Source of the DNA: Pseudomonas sp. p1(2021b)
GTDB taxonomy: Bacteria; Pseudomonadota; Gammaproteobacteria; Pseudomonadales; Pseudomonadaceae
DNA: 64,000 nucleotides
Reading direction: 5' to 3'
Assembly (NCBI RefSeq): GCF_020151015.1
Contig: NZ_CP083746.1
Span: 1,065,001-1,129,000 of the forward strand
Made by a program: the position numbers and the translations under genes. The notes under the pieces are model-generated. The model worked only from the letters and a program-made list of their open reading frames with translations. It searched no databases and was not told the DNA's origin. Within the stretch, counting starts at the first letter, position 1, and every line of letters begins with the position of its first letter. Positions 38,571 through 46,322 of the stretch are shown in pieces.

Positions 38571-41012
38571 TCAGCGACCCGGCACCAGGGTAAGGCGTTG
38601 GCTGCCATAGGCGTGGGAGAAGTTCTGCTGTTGCAGGGGCAGGCTCATGAAGCGGCCCTTGAACCAGGCGTCCAGGCCATCGCTGAAGTGGCGGCTGACC
38701 GGGTTGCCGGACTGGCCGTTGCTGGTCAGCACCTGCAGCGGTTCGGCCTGGCCGAAGTCGACGATCATGCGCGCCGAGGCCGGCAGGTTGGTGTCGAAGC
38801 TGCTGCCCCAGGCATAAGGCGTCAGGGCCAGGGTACTGAAATCACCGCCGGCGGCCAGGGGCGCTCGGCTGACGGCATCGCCCAGGCCATGATAGGCCGG
38901 TGCCGGCCAGCGGTACTGGTGCAGCCGGCCCCATTGCCAGGCGCGACGGTCGGCGCCCAGTTGCGCGACGCCAGCTTCCATCGCCGCCGCGAGGCTGCGG
39001 GCGAGGATGGTGGGCTTGTCTTCTGTTTGCGCCGTGCTGCGATCGTCCCAGAACGGGCTGTCTTCGCGCCCGAGCAGATGGTCGGCCTGGGCCGAGTAGG
39101 ACAGGCGCGCATTGCCGACGAACGCTTGCCAGGCCGGGCTGGACTCCGGGCCGAGTTCATCGAGGAAGGTCTGGCGCGCCACGGCCTGGAGGAACCATTG
39201 GTACAGCGCGGCATCGGCCGAGACCGGGCTCAGGCGGCCATCGAATGCCTTGAGCGTCGCCAAGGCCTCGCGGGCCTGGGTACGCTGGGCGGCGGGCAAC
39301 GCATCGATGGCCTGGGCCAGGGACTGGGCCATGCCCGGCGCGTCGAACATCTGCTTGAGCTTGTCCGCCAGCAGGGTGACCTGGTCATTCTGCAAGGCCA
39401 TCAGGCTGCGGCTGTCATGACGACCGTTGCCCGCCAGCTGGGCCAGGCGCTCGGCGCGCTCGGGGTAGTACCAGGTGTTGGACAACTGCATGCCGTAGCC
39501 ACGGGGCAGGCTGCGCTGGTTGGCGTGGACGATCCAGCCGGCGGTAGGGTCCTGGTCGTAGGGGTGGAGCATCGGGTCGGCATAGCCGTCCCAGTCGTAG
39601 CGCCCGTCCCAGCCTGGCGAGGGCAGCAGGCCTTGGCCTTCGCGGCGGTTGGGGTAGCGGCCGCTGACCTGCCAGCCGATGTGCTGGGGGTCGGCGAAAA
39701 CGAAGTTCAGCGCCGCGGCACCGACTTCGCGGGTGGTGTCGAAGGCGCGCTCCACAGACGGCGCGCGGGTCAGGTTGAACAAGGCATCCAGGCTGGCGTC
39801 ACCCTTGAGCTGCGGCAGGTTCAGGGCAAGCCCCAGGCCGGCGTTGGCCGGCTGGCTGAGCAGGGTGCCGTGGCGGGTGTCGTACATCACTTCGCGCTGC
39901 GGGCGCTGGCCACGTATGAAGAAGGTCTCGCTGCGTGCCCGCGCCGGTTGCCACTTGCCATCGGCCAGGTAGCTCATCTGGTTGCCTTGGCGGCGCAGTT
40001 GTTCCAGGTACAGGTCCTGATTGTCGGCCATGACCGCGCTGCTGCTCCAGGCCAGCTTGCCGTTATAGCCGGCCAGCACGATGGGCAGGCCTGGCAGCGA
40101 CAGGCCGGCGACCTGGTACTTGCTGGTATGGATCTGCACGGGGGCCAGGGCCCAGTTGGCGCGACTGTCGCTGGCCAACAGGCTCTTGCCGCTGCGACTG
40201 CGCTGTGGGCCCAGGGCCAGGTTGGCCGAACCCGGGGTGCCGAGCAGGCCCAGGTCGGCGAGTTGCTGGCTTGCACTGGCCAGGTCATCCAGGCCCGGCA
40301 GCTGGCTCGCCAGGTTCAGGCCCTTGAGTTTGTCCAGTTCGGCTTCGGCCAGCGGTTCGTCCGGGGCACCTGGCAGCAGCCAGGCCAGCTTGTCGGTGCC
40401 GACCTTTTGCGCCAGGGCCAGGGCCGTGAGCTCTTCCTGGAGGTTCACCGATTGGCTGAAGGCATAGAGGCTGAACACCAGCGCCGAGTCCTCGGGCTTC
40501 CAGTATTCCGGGCGGTAGCCGCTGCGGGCGAGCTGTGCTGGCAGCCGGTCGCGGTAGCGGAACAGGTAGGCGTTGACCCCGCGGGCATAGACCTCGAAGA
40601 AGCGCTTCAGACGCGGCGAGGCATCGGCATACAGCTGCCCGGCGCTTTGCTTGAGGTTGGCGGCGCGCATCAGGCGGTCGATGTCCAGCGCTTCGGGGCC
40701 TGCCAGCTCGGCCAGGCGGCCTTGGGCCAGTAGGCGCATGGCGACCATCTGTTCGATGCGGTCACCGGCATGGATATAGCCCAGGCTGAACAGCGCGTCA
40801 TGGAAGCTGCTGCTTTCGATCAGTGGCGCACCCATGGCGTTGCGGCGCACCGAGACGTTCTGTGCCAGGCCCTTGAGCGGTTGCACGCCCGTGCTCGGAG
40901 GCAGGCTGTCCTGGTAGCCGCCCGTCTGGCAGCCGGCAAGGCCGAGCATGCCGAACAACGCGGCGGCAGTACCGAACCGAGGGCGGAAGGGAGGAAGGGC
41001 GGCGGCGGCCAT
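38571..41012 (-). CDS. Penicillin-acylase-family (Ntn-hydrolase) lipoprotein
   Basis: An 813-residue family S45 protein. A lipoprotein signal ends in [10 protein letters not shown], so it is probably membrane-anchored in the periplasm. The alpha part (about 30-260) is followed by the autoprocessing site [15 protein letters not shown] with candidate nucleophile Ser262; [18 protein letters not shown] is the region after the beta-chain N-terminus. S45 enzymes hydrolyse amides such as acyl-homoserine lactones (QuiP/PvdQ) or beta-lactam side chains; here the residue after the Ser is Ala instead of the usual Asn, and substrate is unpredictable. Confidence 0.85.
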   Translation of the reverse strand: MAAAALPPFRPRFGTAAALFGMLGLAGCQTGGYQDSLPPSTGVQPLKGLAQNVSVRRNAMGAPLIESSSFHDALFSLGYIHAGDRIEQMVAMRLLAQGRLAELAGPEALDIDRLMRAANLKQSAGQLYADASPRLKRFFEVYARGVNAYLFRYRDRLPAQLARSGYRPEYWKPEDSALVFSLYAFSQSVNLQEELTALALAQKVGTDKLAWLLPGAPDEPLAEAELDKLKGLNLASQLPGLDDLASASQQLADLGLLGTPGSANLALGPQRSRSGKSLLASDSRANWALAPVQIHTSKYQVAGLSLPGLPIVLAGYNGKLAWSSSAVMADNQDLYLEQLRRQGNQMSYLADGKWQPARARSETFFIRGQRPQREVMYDTRHGTLLSQPANAGLGLALNLPQLKGDASLDALFNLTRAPSVERAFDTTREVGAAALNFVFADPQHIGWQVSGRYPNRREGQGLLPSPGWDGRYDWDGYADPMLHPYDQDPTAGWIVHANQRSLPRGYGMQLSNTWYYPERAERLAQLAGNGRHDSRSLMALQNDQVTLLADKLKQMFDAPGMAQSLAQAIDALPAAQRTQAREALATLKAFDGRLSPVSADAALYQWFLQAVARQTFLDELGPESSPAWQAFVGNARLSYSAQADHLLGREDSPFWDDRSTAQTEDKPTILARSLAAAMEAGVAQLGADRRAWQWGRLHQYRWPAPAYHGLGDAVSRAPLAAGGDFSTLALTPYAWGSSFDTNLPASARMIVDFGQAEPLQVLTSNGQSGNPVSRHFSDGLDAWFKGRFMSLPLQQQNFSHAYGSQRLTLVPGR

Positions 41013-41197
41013 GACGAGGCTCCTGCTAGGCGTGGCGGGGGTTCAAAGGCGCTACGTTAGTGAGCGCGCAGTCGCCATGCAAGGTGCCTGAAGGCTTTAT
41101 TTTCGGGGGGCTGCCCAGTGGCCGAAGTCTGCAGGAACAAGTGCTATGGCTATCGCCGGGCCGGCCTGCTCCCCCACGCGTCTGCAACGCCTGGACG

Positions 41198-41245
41198 GTG
41201 TGGGAGCGGGCTTGTCCCGCGATGGCCGCGAAGCGGCCCGCAGGG
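41198..41245. repeat. REP unit
   Basis: TGTGGGAGCGGGCTTGTCCCGCGATGG followed by CCGCGAAGCGGCCC, a single REP in the 3' region upstream of the SEC-C gene end and the penicillin-acylase start. Confidence 0.8.
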
Positions 41246-41259
41246 CATGTCTGCTGGCG

Positions 41260-41454
41260 TCAGGCCCCGTGACACTTCTTGAATTTCTTCTGGCTACCGC
41301 ACGGGCACGGGTCGTTGCGGCCGACATCCTTCAGGGCGTTGCGCACCGGCTCCTGGTGGCCGTGGTTGCAGTGCGGGCCGTGCACATGGCCGTGGTCGTG
41401 GTGGTCGTGACCGTGGTTGCAGTCGGGGCCATGGACATGGGGTTGCTGGGTCAT
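41260..41454 (-). CDS. His-rich SEC-C motif small protein
   Basis: A 64-residue protein with a His/Cys-rich first half ([20 protein letters not shown]...) and a C-terminal SEC-C zinc motif [18 protein letters not shown], as on SecA. The His-rich part could bind Zn, Ni or Co. It is the smallest of two SEC-C proteins in this interval. No enzyme function is visible; a metal-binding or ribosome/SecB-associated role is speculation. Confidence 0.85.
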   Translation of the reverse strand: MTQQPHVHGPDCNHGHDHHDHGHVHGPHCNHGHQEPVRNALKDVGRNDPCPCGSQKKFKKCHGA

Positions 41455-41461
41455 TGCGGGG

Positions 41462-41938
41462 TTACTCCGGTTGAAGATCGCCGGGGATTATCTCACCACT
41501 GCGCGACAAGTGCAGGTCCCGGTGGACGATCAGCCCGGTGTTCAGCTCACCCTGCAGGCGGTAATGCAGGGGGCGTTCGCTCTTGAGCAGTTTGGCCAGC
41601 GGCTTGAGGTGCTGCCACAGGTTGGTCCGCGCGGTGATCTTGAAGGTGCGCGTGGCATGGCCGCCGACACTGCGCCAGAGGCTGGCCTCGTCCTGGGCCA
41701 GCAGCAGTTCGTTGAGTTTCACCGAGTAGGCCAGGTTGCGAATGAACAGGCGGCTGTCGTTGGGGTTGTCCACCCGCAGGTGGAGCACGAACTCCTGCTG
41801 ATGCAGGCGAGCCTTGACGGTCTCGACCTTGACCAGGCGGATCTGCGGCTGGCGCCAGTTGTCGCCGCCCCAGCCGGCACAGCCCGCCAGCAGTGCCAAT
41901 GAAAGGGTGAGGAGGAGCAGGCGGGCCGAGGCGATCAT
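41462..41938 (-). CDS. LEA type 2 (WHy domain) lipoprotein
   Basis: A 158-residue putative lipoprotein: signal [21 protein letters not shown] with lipobox LAGC, then a LEA_2/WHy beta-sandwich ([33 protein letters not shown]). WHy proteins are linked to desiccation and stress tolerance in plants and bacteria. It lies three bases after the upstream yhcJ-type gene at 41941 and seven bases from the SEC-C gene, so the three form one operon. Confidence 0.85.
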   Translation of the reverse strand: MIASARLLLLTLSLALLAGCAGWGGDNWRQPQIRLVKVETVKARLHQQEFVLHLRVDNPNDSRLFIRNLAYSVKLNELLLAQDEASLWRSVGGHATRTFKITARTNLWQHLKPLAKLLKSERPLHYRLQGELNTGLIVHRDLHLSRSGEIIPGDLQPE

Positions 41939-41940
41939 GG

Positions 41941-42417
41941 TCAGCTACCGATGTAACTGGCGCAGCATTTCTTGAATTTCTGCCCGCTGGCGCAGGGGCA
42001 GGGGTCGTTGCGGCCGGCCTTCAGGCCTACGGTCGGGTCGATGAAGTACCAGCGGCCGTCGTGCTGGACGAAGGCGGAGCGTTCATGGTGCTGGTGGTCG
42101 CCTTGCTGGTCGTGCCAACGGGCGGTGAAGCTGACGAAGGCATGCTCGGGCTGGCCGCCGAGCACCTCGGCGTGCTCGACCTCCAGGCCCAGCCAGGTAC
42201 TCTGGGCGCTCCACGCAGCAATGGCCGCGCGATCCAGGCCTGCCTGCTGGGCGGGCAGGGTGGTCGCCACCAGGTAGTCCACCAGGCCCAGCACATAGGC
42301 GCTGTAGCGCGAGCGCATCAGCGTCTGGGCGTCGGGTGCCGGGGTGCCGGCGTGATAACGCCCGCAGCACGCGTCGAGCAGGTTGCCGCTGCCGCAAGGG
42401 CAGACCGAGACACTCAT
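41941..42417 (-). CDS. ychJ: YchJ-family SEC-C protein
   Basis: A 158-residue YchJ (UPF0225) protein with SEC-C zinc motifs at both ends: [18 protein letters not shown] at the start and [17 protein letters not shown] at the end, around a NTF2-like middle domain ([22 protein letters not shown]). Function unknown. ATG 42417 is preferred; an upstream in-frame extension to 42510 would overlap the next gene. Confidence 0.9.
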   Translation of the reverse strand: MSVSVCPCGSGNLLDACCGRYHAGTPAPDAQTLMRSRYSAYVLGLVDYLVATTLPAQQAGLDRAAIAAWSAQSTWLGLEVEHAEVLGGQPEHAFVSFTARWHDQQGDHQHHERSAFVQHDGRWYFIDPTVGLKAGRNDPCPCASGQKFKKCCASYIGS

Positions 42418-42421
42418 TGCA

Positions 42422-42916
42422 TCACCACCAATACTTGCCGAAGTTTTCAGGGTTGGCCCAGAACTTGGCGTTGAGCCAGTCCGGGACCTGCTTGTAGTCA
42501 TGTAGATCATAGGTGAACAGGCTCAGCACCTGGTCGTCGCGGCGGAATTTCTCGCTGGCCGACAGCGCCAGGGCGAAGAAGTCGGTGTCGTGCCAGCCGC
42601 AGGCCTGCAGGTCCGCCAGCACGGCGACCCGGCTGGCATTGAGGTTGCGGATGCCGCCGAGCAGCTCCAGGCCGGTGCGCTTGGGCAGGTGTTCGAGGCA
42701 GTCCACCAGGACCGCGAGGTCGAAACGCTGGGCGGCGGCCTGGGGCGGCAGCGGGCCTGGTGCGACCGTTTCGATGTGCACCTCGGGGTGGGCCTGGGCA
42801 AATGCCTCCAGGGCCGGAAAACGCGTGCCTACCAACAACAGGCGCTGGGGCGTGAAGCGCTCGAGCAGGGCGGCCAGGGCCTGCTGCGGAGTGCGCTGGG
42901 AGAAACCGTCGGTCAT
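42422..42916 (-). CDS. DUF6231-family hypothetical protein
   Basis: A 164-residue protein with a Rossmann-like beginning ([17 protein letters not shown], then [29 protein letters not shown]) that resembles degenerate class I methyltransferases, and a tail with [19 protein letters not shown] remember such sequences as DUF6231 in Pseudomonas; no SAM-binding glycine loop is intact. It is four bases upstream of ychJ, first gene of the 42.9-41.2 kb operon. Start ATG 42916 with GAGG eight bases upstream. Confidence 0.7.
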   Translation of the reverse strand: MTDGFSQRTPQQALAALLERFTPQRLLLVGTRFPALEAFAQAHPEVHIETVAPGPLPPQAAAQRFDLAVLVDCLEHLPKRTGLELLGGIRNLNASRVAVLADLQACGWHDTDFFALALSASEKFRRDDQVLSLFTYDLHDYKQVPDWLNAKFWANPENFGKYWW

Positions 42917-43063
42917 TGCCAATCCTCGTTCAGGTAGGCCCTAGACTAGCGGGCCCGGGGCGGTCGGCAAAGAGGCATGGCTTATTGCTGGCAGAGAGGG
43001 AATGCGCGGTCTTTACTCCGAAGGATCGGTCTTATGCCGATTCCCCCTAGGAGAAGCAACAAG

Positions 43064-43756
43064 ATGAGCATAGTACGCACAGCGATACCCCTGGTCCTGC
43101 TCACCAGTGTGTTGACTGGATGTGCAGGTTTGCAAAAAACCGACTGGCCGAAGTGTGCTGCCGTCGGGGGTGTGGGCGGCGCTGCCCTGGGCGCCATCGA
43201 GAGCTCCAGCTGGGCTGGGTGGGGCGCGCTGCTGGGCGGTGGCCTGGCGGCGGGCTACTGCTGGGCCCATGGCGATGGCGACGAGGATGGCGACGGCGTG
43301 CCGGACAGCCGCGACAAGTGCCCGGGTACCCCGCCCGGGGTGCAGGTCGACGCCAATGGCTGCCCGCCGGAGCCGGCCCCGGTGGTCGAGGAAGTGGTGG
43401 TGCAGAAGGAAGAAGTCATCGTCATCCGTGACGTGCACTTCGAATTCGACTCCGCACGTCTGACCGCAGCCGACAAGGAGCGCCTGAACACCATCGCCAC
43501 GCGCCTGAAACAGGAAGCGCCGAGCGCCCGCCTGAGCGTGACTGGGCATACCGACAGCGTTGGCTCCGACAGCTACAACCAGAAACTGTCCGAGCGCCGC
43601 GCCCATTCGGTGACCGACTACCTGGTCGAAAGCGGCGTACCGCGCAGCAGCTTCGTCTCGGTGGTCGGTGCTGGCGAAACCCAGCCGGTAGCTGACAATG
43701 CGACCGCCGATGGCCGTGCCATGAACCGTCGTACCGAGATCAAGATCCAGCGCTGA
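43064..43756 (+). CDS. OmpA-family lipoprotein with TSP3 calcium repeat (copy 1)
   Basis: A 230-residue outer-membrane lipoprotein: lipobox LTGCAGLQ, a Gly-rich zipper (GGVGGAALGAIESSSWAGWGALLGGG), an Asp-rich TSP3-type segment DGDEDGDGVPDSRDKCPGTPPG that may bind calcium, and a C-terminal OmpA domain (VTGHTDSVGSDSYNQKLSERRAHSV, MNRRTEIKIQ) anchoring to peptidoglycan. ATG 43064 has GGAGAAGC upstream. It is followed by a paralogue with the same order of parts. Confidence 0.9.
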   Translation: MSIVRTAIPLVLLTSVLTGCAGLQKTDWPKCAAVGGVGGAALGAIESSSWAGWGALLGGGLAAGYCWAHGDGDEDGDGVPDSRDKCPGTPPGVQVDANGCPPEPAPVVEEVVVQKEEVIVIRDVHFEFDSARLTAADKERLNTIATRLKQEAPSARLSVTGHTDSVGSDSYNQKLSERRAHSVTDYLVESGVPRSSFVSVVGAGETQPVADNATADGRAMNRRTEIKIQR

Positions 43757-43842
43757 CGGCCTGCGCCCATGCCTTGAGCAGTGGCATGGGCGCGTCCCAA
43801 TTCGAGTGACCGGCCGCGGCCGGTGACACAGGAGCATTCATC

Positions 43843-44559
43843 ATGGGTGTCATGTCGAAGGCGGCATTGCCGCTGCTGGTGGCCACGAGCTTGCTGGGCG
43901 GGTGTGCCACCCACAGCGATGGCAGCGCGCCCCTCAATCAACGAACGTGGCCGCTGTGCAGCCTGCTGGGCGGGTTGGTCGGCGGTGGCCTGGGCGCCAT
44001 CGAGAGTTCCGCCTGGGCGGCTGGAGCCGGCGCTGCCGGTGCGATCGCCGGTGGCTTGATCTGCTATGCCCAGGACGGCGACGAGGATGGTGATGGTGTG
44101 TTCGACCGCCGCGACCGTTGCCCGGACACGCCGGCCGGTACCCAGGTCGACCATATGGGGTGTCCATTGCCGCAATATCCGCCCGCCAAGGCCGAGGCAC
44201 CAGCGCCGGCGCCCGAGGTGATCACCCTCGACGACCAGGGGCAGGTCCTGTTCGCCTTCGACTCCGCCGAGCTGACCGCTGGCGCCCAGCAGCGCCTGCA
44301 AAGCCTGTTGCCCAAGCTCAACGACCCGTCTGTGATCAGCGTCAAGGTCATCGGCCACACCGACAGCGTCGGCTCGGACAGCTACAACCAGGCGCTGTCC
44401 GAGCGCCGTGCCAGCAGCGTTGCCGAATACCTGATCAGCCAGGGCCTGGCCCCGGCCAAGGTGACCAGCGAAGGGCGTGGGGAAGCGGAGCCTGTGGCCG
44501 ACAACGACACCGACGAAGGCCAGGCGCGCAACCGGCGGGTGGAGCTGCACCTGAACTGA
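43843..44559 (+). CDS. OmpA-family lipoprotein with TSP3 calcium repeat (copy 2)
   Basis: A 238-residue paralogue of the preceding gene: lipobox LLGGCATHS, glycine zipper, DGDEDGDGVFDRRDRCPDTPAG, then OmpA domain IGHTDSVGSDSYNQALSERRASSVAEYL and ARNRRVELHLN. The two are clearly a tandem duplication with divergence in signal peptide and linker. It may tether the outer membrane to peptidoglycan. Start ATG 43843 (AGGAG upstream); an in-frame ATG nine bases later is an alternative. Confidence 0.9.
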   Translation: MGVMSKAALPLLVATSLLGGCATHSDGSAPLNQRTWPLCSLLGGLVGGGLGAIESSAWAAGAGAAGAIAGGLICYAQDGDEDGDGVFDRRDRCPDTPAGTQVDHMGCPLPQYPPAKAEAPAPAPEVITLDDQGQVLFAFDSAELTAGAQQRLQSLLPKLNDPSVISVKVIGHTDSVGSDSYNQALSERRASSVAEYLISQGLAPAKVTSEGRGEAEPVADNDTDEGQARNRRVELHLN

Positions 44560-44652
44560 CACCTCTGGCGCCTATCCTGGCTTGGGTTTACTGTTGGCCA
44601 GCGGCCTGTCCGAACGGGCCGCAGCCATAACAACAAGACAGGGGGCGGGGGC

Positions 44653-44928
44653 ATGAAATTCATCCTGGGCCTGGGCAAGGCCCTGACGGTGGTGTTCTGG
44701 TGGGTGGTGCTGGTGAATCTGTTCATGCCCCAGCCACTGCCGTTCAATTTGCTGATCAACGCTGCGGGCATCGTCCTGCTCGGGCTGCATTGCCTGGAGG
44801 TGTTGTTTTTCAACGGCAGCCTGCGCGGGCGCAGCCATCGCTGGTTCGATCGCTTGCAGATCCTGCTGACCGGCATTTTCCATGTGATGTCCATTCCCAA
44901 GCCCCTGGAGGCGCCCCGCCATGCGTAA
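44653..44928 (+). CDS. DUF1145-family membrane protein
   Basis: A 91-residue protein with two or three hydrophobic segments (ALTVVFWWVVLVNLF, LLINAAGIVLLGLHCLEVLFF, RLQILLTGIFHVMSI). It fits DUF1145, a small conserved inner-membrane family in gammaproteobacteria with no known function. It overlaps the next gene by eight bases, so the two are likely co-translated. Confidence 0.8.
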   Translation: MKFILGLGKALTVVFWWVVLVNLFMPQPLPFNLLINAAGIVLLGLHCLEVLFFNGSLRGRSHRWFDRLQILLTGIFHVMSIPKPLEAPRHA

Positions 44929-45679
44929 GTTGATGCTTTGGCTGGCGCTGGCCAGCCCCCTGGCCCAGGCCCAGAGCCTGGAAGTTGCCGCCCACTCGGT
45001 GCTGCGCCTGCCGAACAAGGCTGGCAGCGTGCACCTGGAACGGCTGCAGGTGGCGGACTCGGCGACCTTGCTGTTACCGGCGACACTGACCGAATTGAAA
45101 GTCGACCACCTGGTGCTGGGGCGCGATGCGCGGATTGCCGTCACCCCCGCCGAGAAGCCCTTGCGGATCGAGACCGGCACCGCCGTGCTGGGGCAGGGAA
45201 GCGAAATCACTGCCACCGGAGCGCCGGGTACCTACGAACGGGCCGCCCGGCCGGGGCGTGACCTGGACCTGCGCCTGAACGGCCTGCAGGCCGAGCGGTT
45301 GTCCATCGACGCCCGAGGCGGGGCCGGGGCGCCGGGCTATGTCGGGCTCGATGGCGCCAATGGCAAGGCCGGTGGTTGCACTTGGGGCCAGGCGGGCCGT
45401 GGCGCGGATGGCGACGATGGGGGCAACGGGCACGATGGTGCCTCGGGCGGCCGGATCCGCCTGGCTGTGCCGGCAGGGTTCTCGCAGGAACGTATCGAAG
45501 TTCGCCTGGATGGCGGCGCGCCCGGCAAGCCGGGGGCCGCTGGCAAGGCCGGGCTGGGTGGTAGCAGCAAAGGGTGCCTGGTCTACCGCACCGAGGCAGG
45601 GGCCAATGGACGGCCCGGCGTGGCTGGGCAGCCGGGGTTGGCCGGGGCTGCCGGAGAGCTGATTCTGCAGCGGTTGTAA
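44921..45679 (+). CDS. Secreted collagen-like (Gly-rich) protein
   Basis: A 252-residue exported protein: signal RKLMLWLALASPLAQAQS, a beta-rich region about 20-125 (HLERLQVADSATLLLPATLTELKV), then stretches with Gly every third residue (GAGAPGYVGLDGANGKAGG; GAPGKPGAAGKAGLGG; GRPGVAGQPGLAGAAG) split by ILRLAVPAGFSQERIEV-type strands. Collagen-like repeats are uncommon in this genus. Cys residues are present (GGCTWG, KGCLVY). Function unknown; a surface or matrix structural role is possible. Coupled to the DUF1145 gene. Confidence 0.72.
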   Translation: MRKLMLWLALASPLAQAQSLEVAAHSVLRLPNKAGSVHLERLQVADSATLLLPATLTELKVDHLVLGRDARIAVTPAEKPLRIETGTAVLGQGSEITATGAPGTYERAARPGRDLDLRLNGLQAERLSIDARGGAGAPGYVGLDGANGKAGGCTWGQAGRGADGDDGGNGHDGASGGRIRLAVPAGFSQERIEVRLDGGAPGKPGAAGKAGLGGSSKGCLVYRTEAGANGRPGVAGQPGLAGAAGELILQRL

Positions 45680-45691
45680 GCAGGTGTGGAC

Positions 45692-45720
45692 GCCATCGCG
45701 GGCTTGTCCCGCGATAGGGC
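45692..45720. repeat. REP unit
   Basis: CATCGCGGGCTTGTCCCGCGATAGGG, one short REP 13 bp after the collagen-like gene. Confidence 0.75.
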
Positions 45721-45759
45721 CTGGGCAGTCATTCCATCACCATGATCCTGCCGACTCCC

Positions 45760-46224
45760 TCAAACCAGAATCCGAGAACTTGCCACTGCCACGACCAACA
45801 TTCCCACCAACAGGTTGATCCCGACCATCCGTCGAATCCGCCCCAGCACCGACGCTCCCGCTGCCCAGTCCTGGGCCTGCACCGCCGCCCGCAGTTCCGG
45901 CAGCAAGAGCGCCTGGACCCGCATGAACAACGCAAACATGACGATCGCCCCGCCGATCATCACCTGGATATAGCGGGGCGCCGTCTCGAAGCCGTTGAAC
46001 CGCATGTGCAACATCCCGATACCACTTATCGCCAGGACTGCCACTGCCAGCCAGACCCATCCGAAGAAGCGTCGGAAAACTTCCACCCACAGCTGCAGCC
46101 GCGCTGGCCCCTCCAGCGCTGCAACCGTTGCCGGGCGCAGCACCAGCCAGGCGAAGAACATGCCGCCGACCCAGACCAGGGCTGCCAGGACGTGCAGTGT
46201 GTAGGGCAGGGCAAAGGCAAGCAT
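45760..46224 (-). CDS. CopD-family integral membrane protein
   Basis: A 154-residue protein with four or five membrane helices, including HVLAALVWVGGMFFAWLVLRP, FFGWVWLAVAVLAISGIGML and YIQVMIGGAIVMFALFMRV. His and Met positions (LHVLAALVWVGG, MLHMRF) match the CopD-like family; copper transport is not proven. I choose ATG 46224 because GGAG lies six bases before it; an upstream in-frame ATG at 46236 is a poorer start. It diverges from dinG. Confidence 0.75.
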   Translation of the reverse strand: MLAFALPYTLHVLAALVWVGGMFFAWLVLRPATVAALEGPARLQLWVEVFRRFFGWVWLAVAVLAISGIGMLHMRFNGFETAPRYIQVMIGGAIVMFALFMRVQALLLPELRAAVQAQDWAAGASVLGRIRRMVGINLLVGMLVVAVASSRILV

Positions 46225-46322
46225 AGGGTTCTCCATGGGGCATAAAGGTCGATAGCGGGGTATGATAGCCGGCCCATGCGAAACACTGAAAATTCATCCA
46301 GCCCTTCGGGCGCCTGCAGACC

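Noticed and set aside
38409..40733. A 774-codon plus-strand frame over the penicillin-acylase gene
   Set aside because: The minus-strand product has a lipobox and family motifs; the plus-strand product has none.
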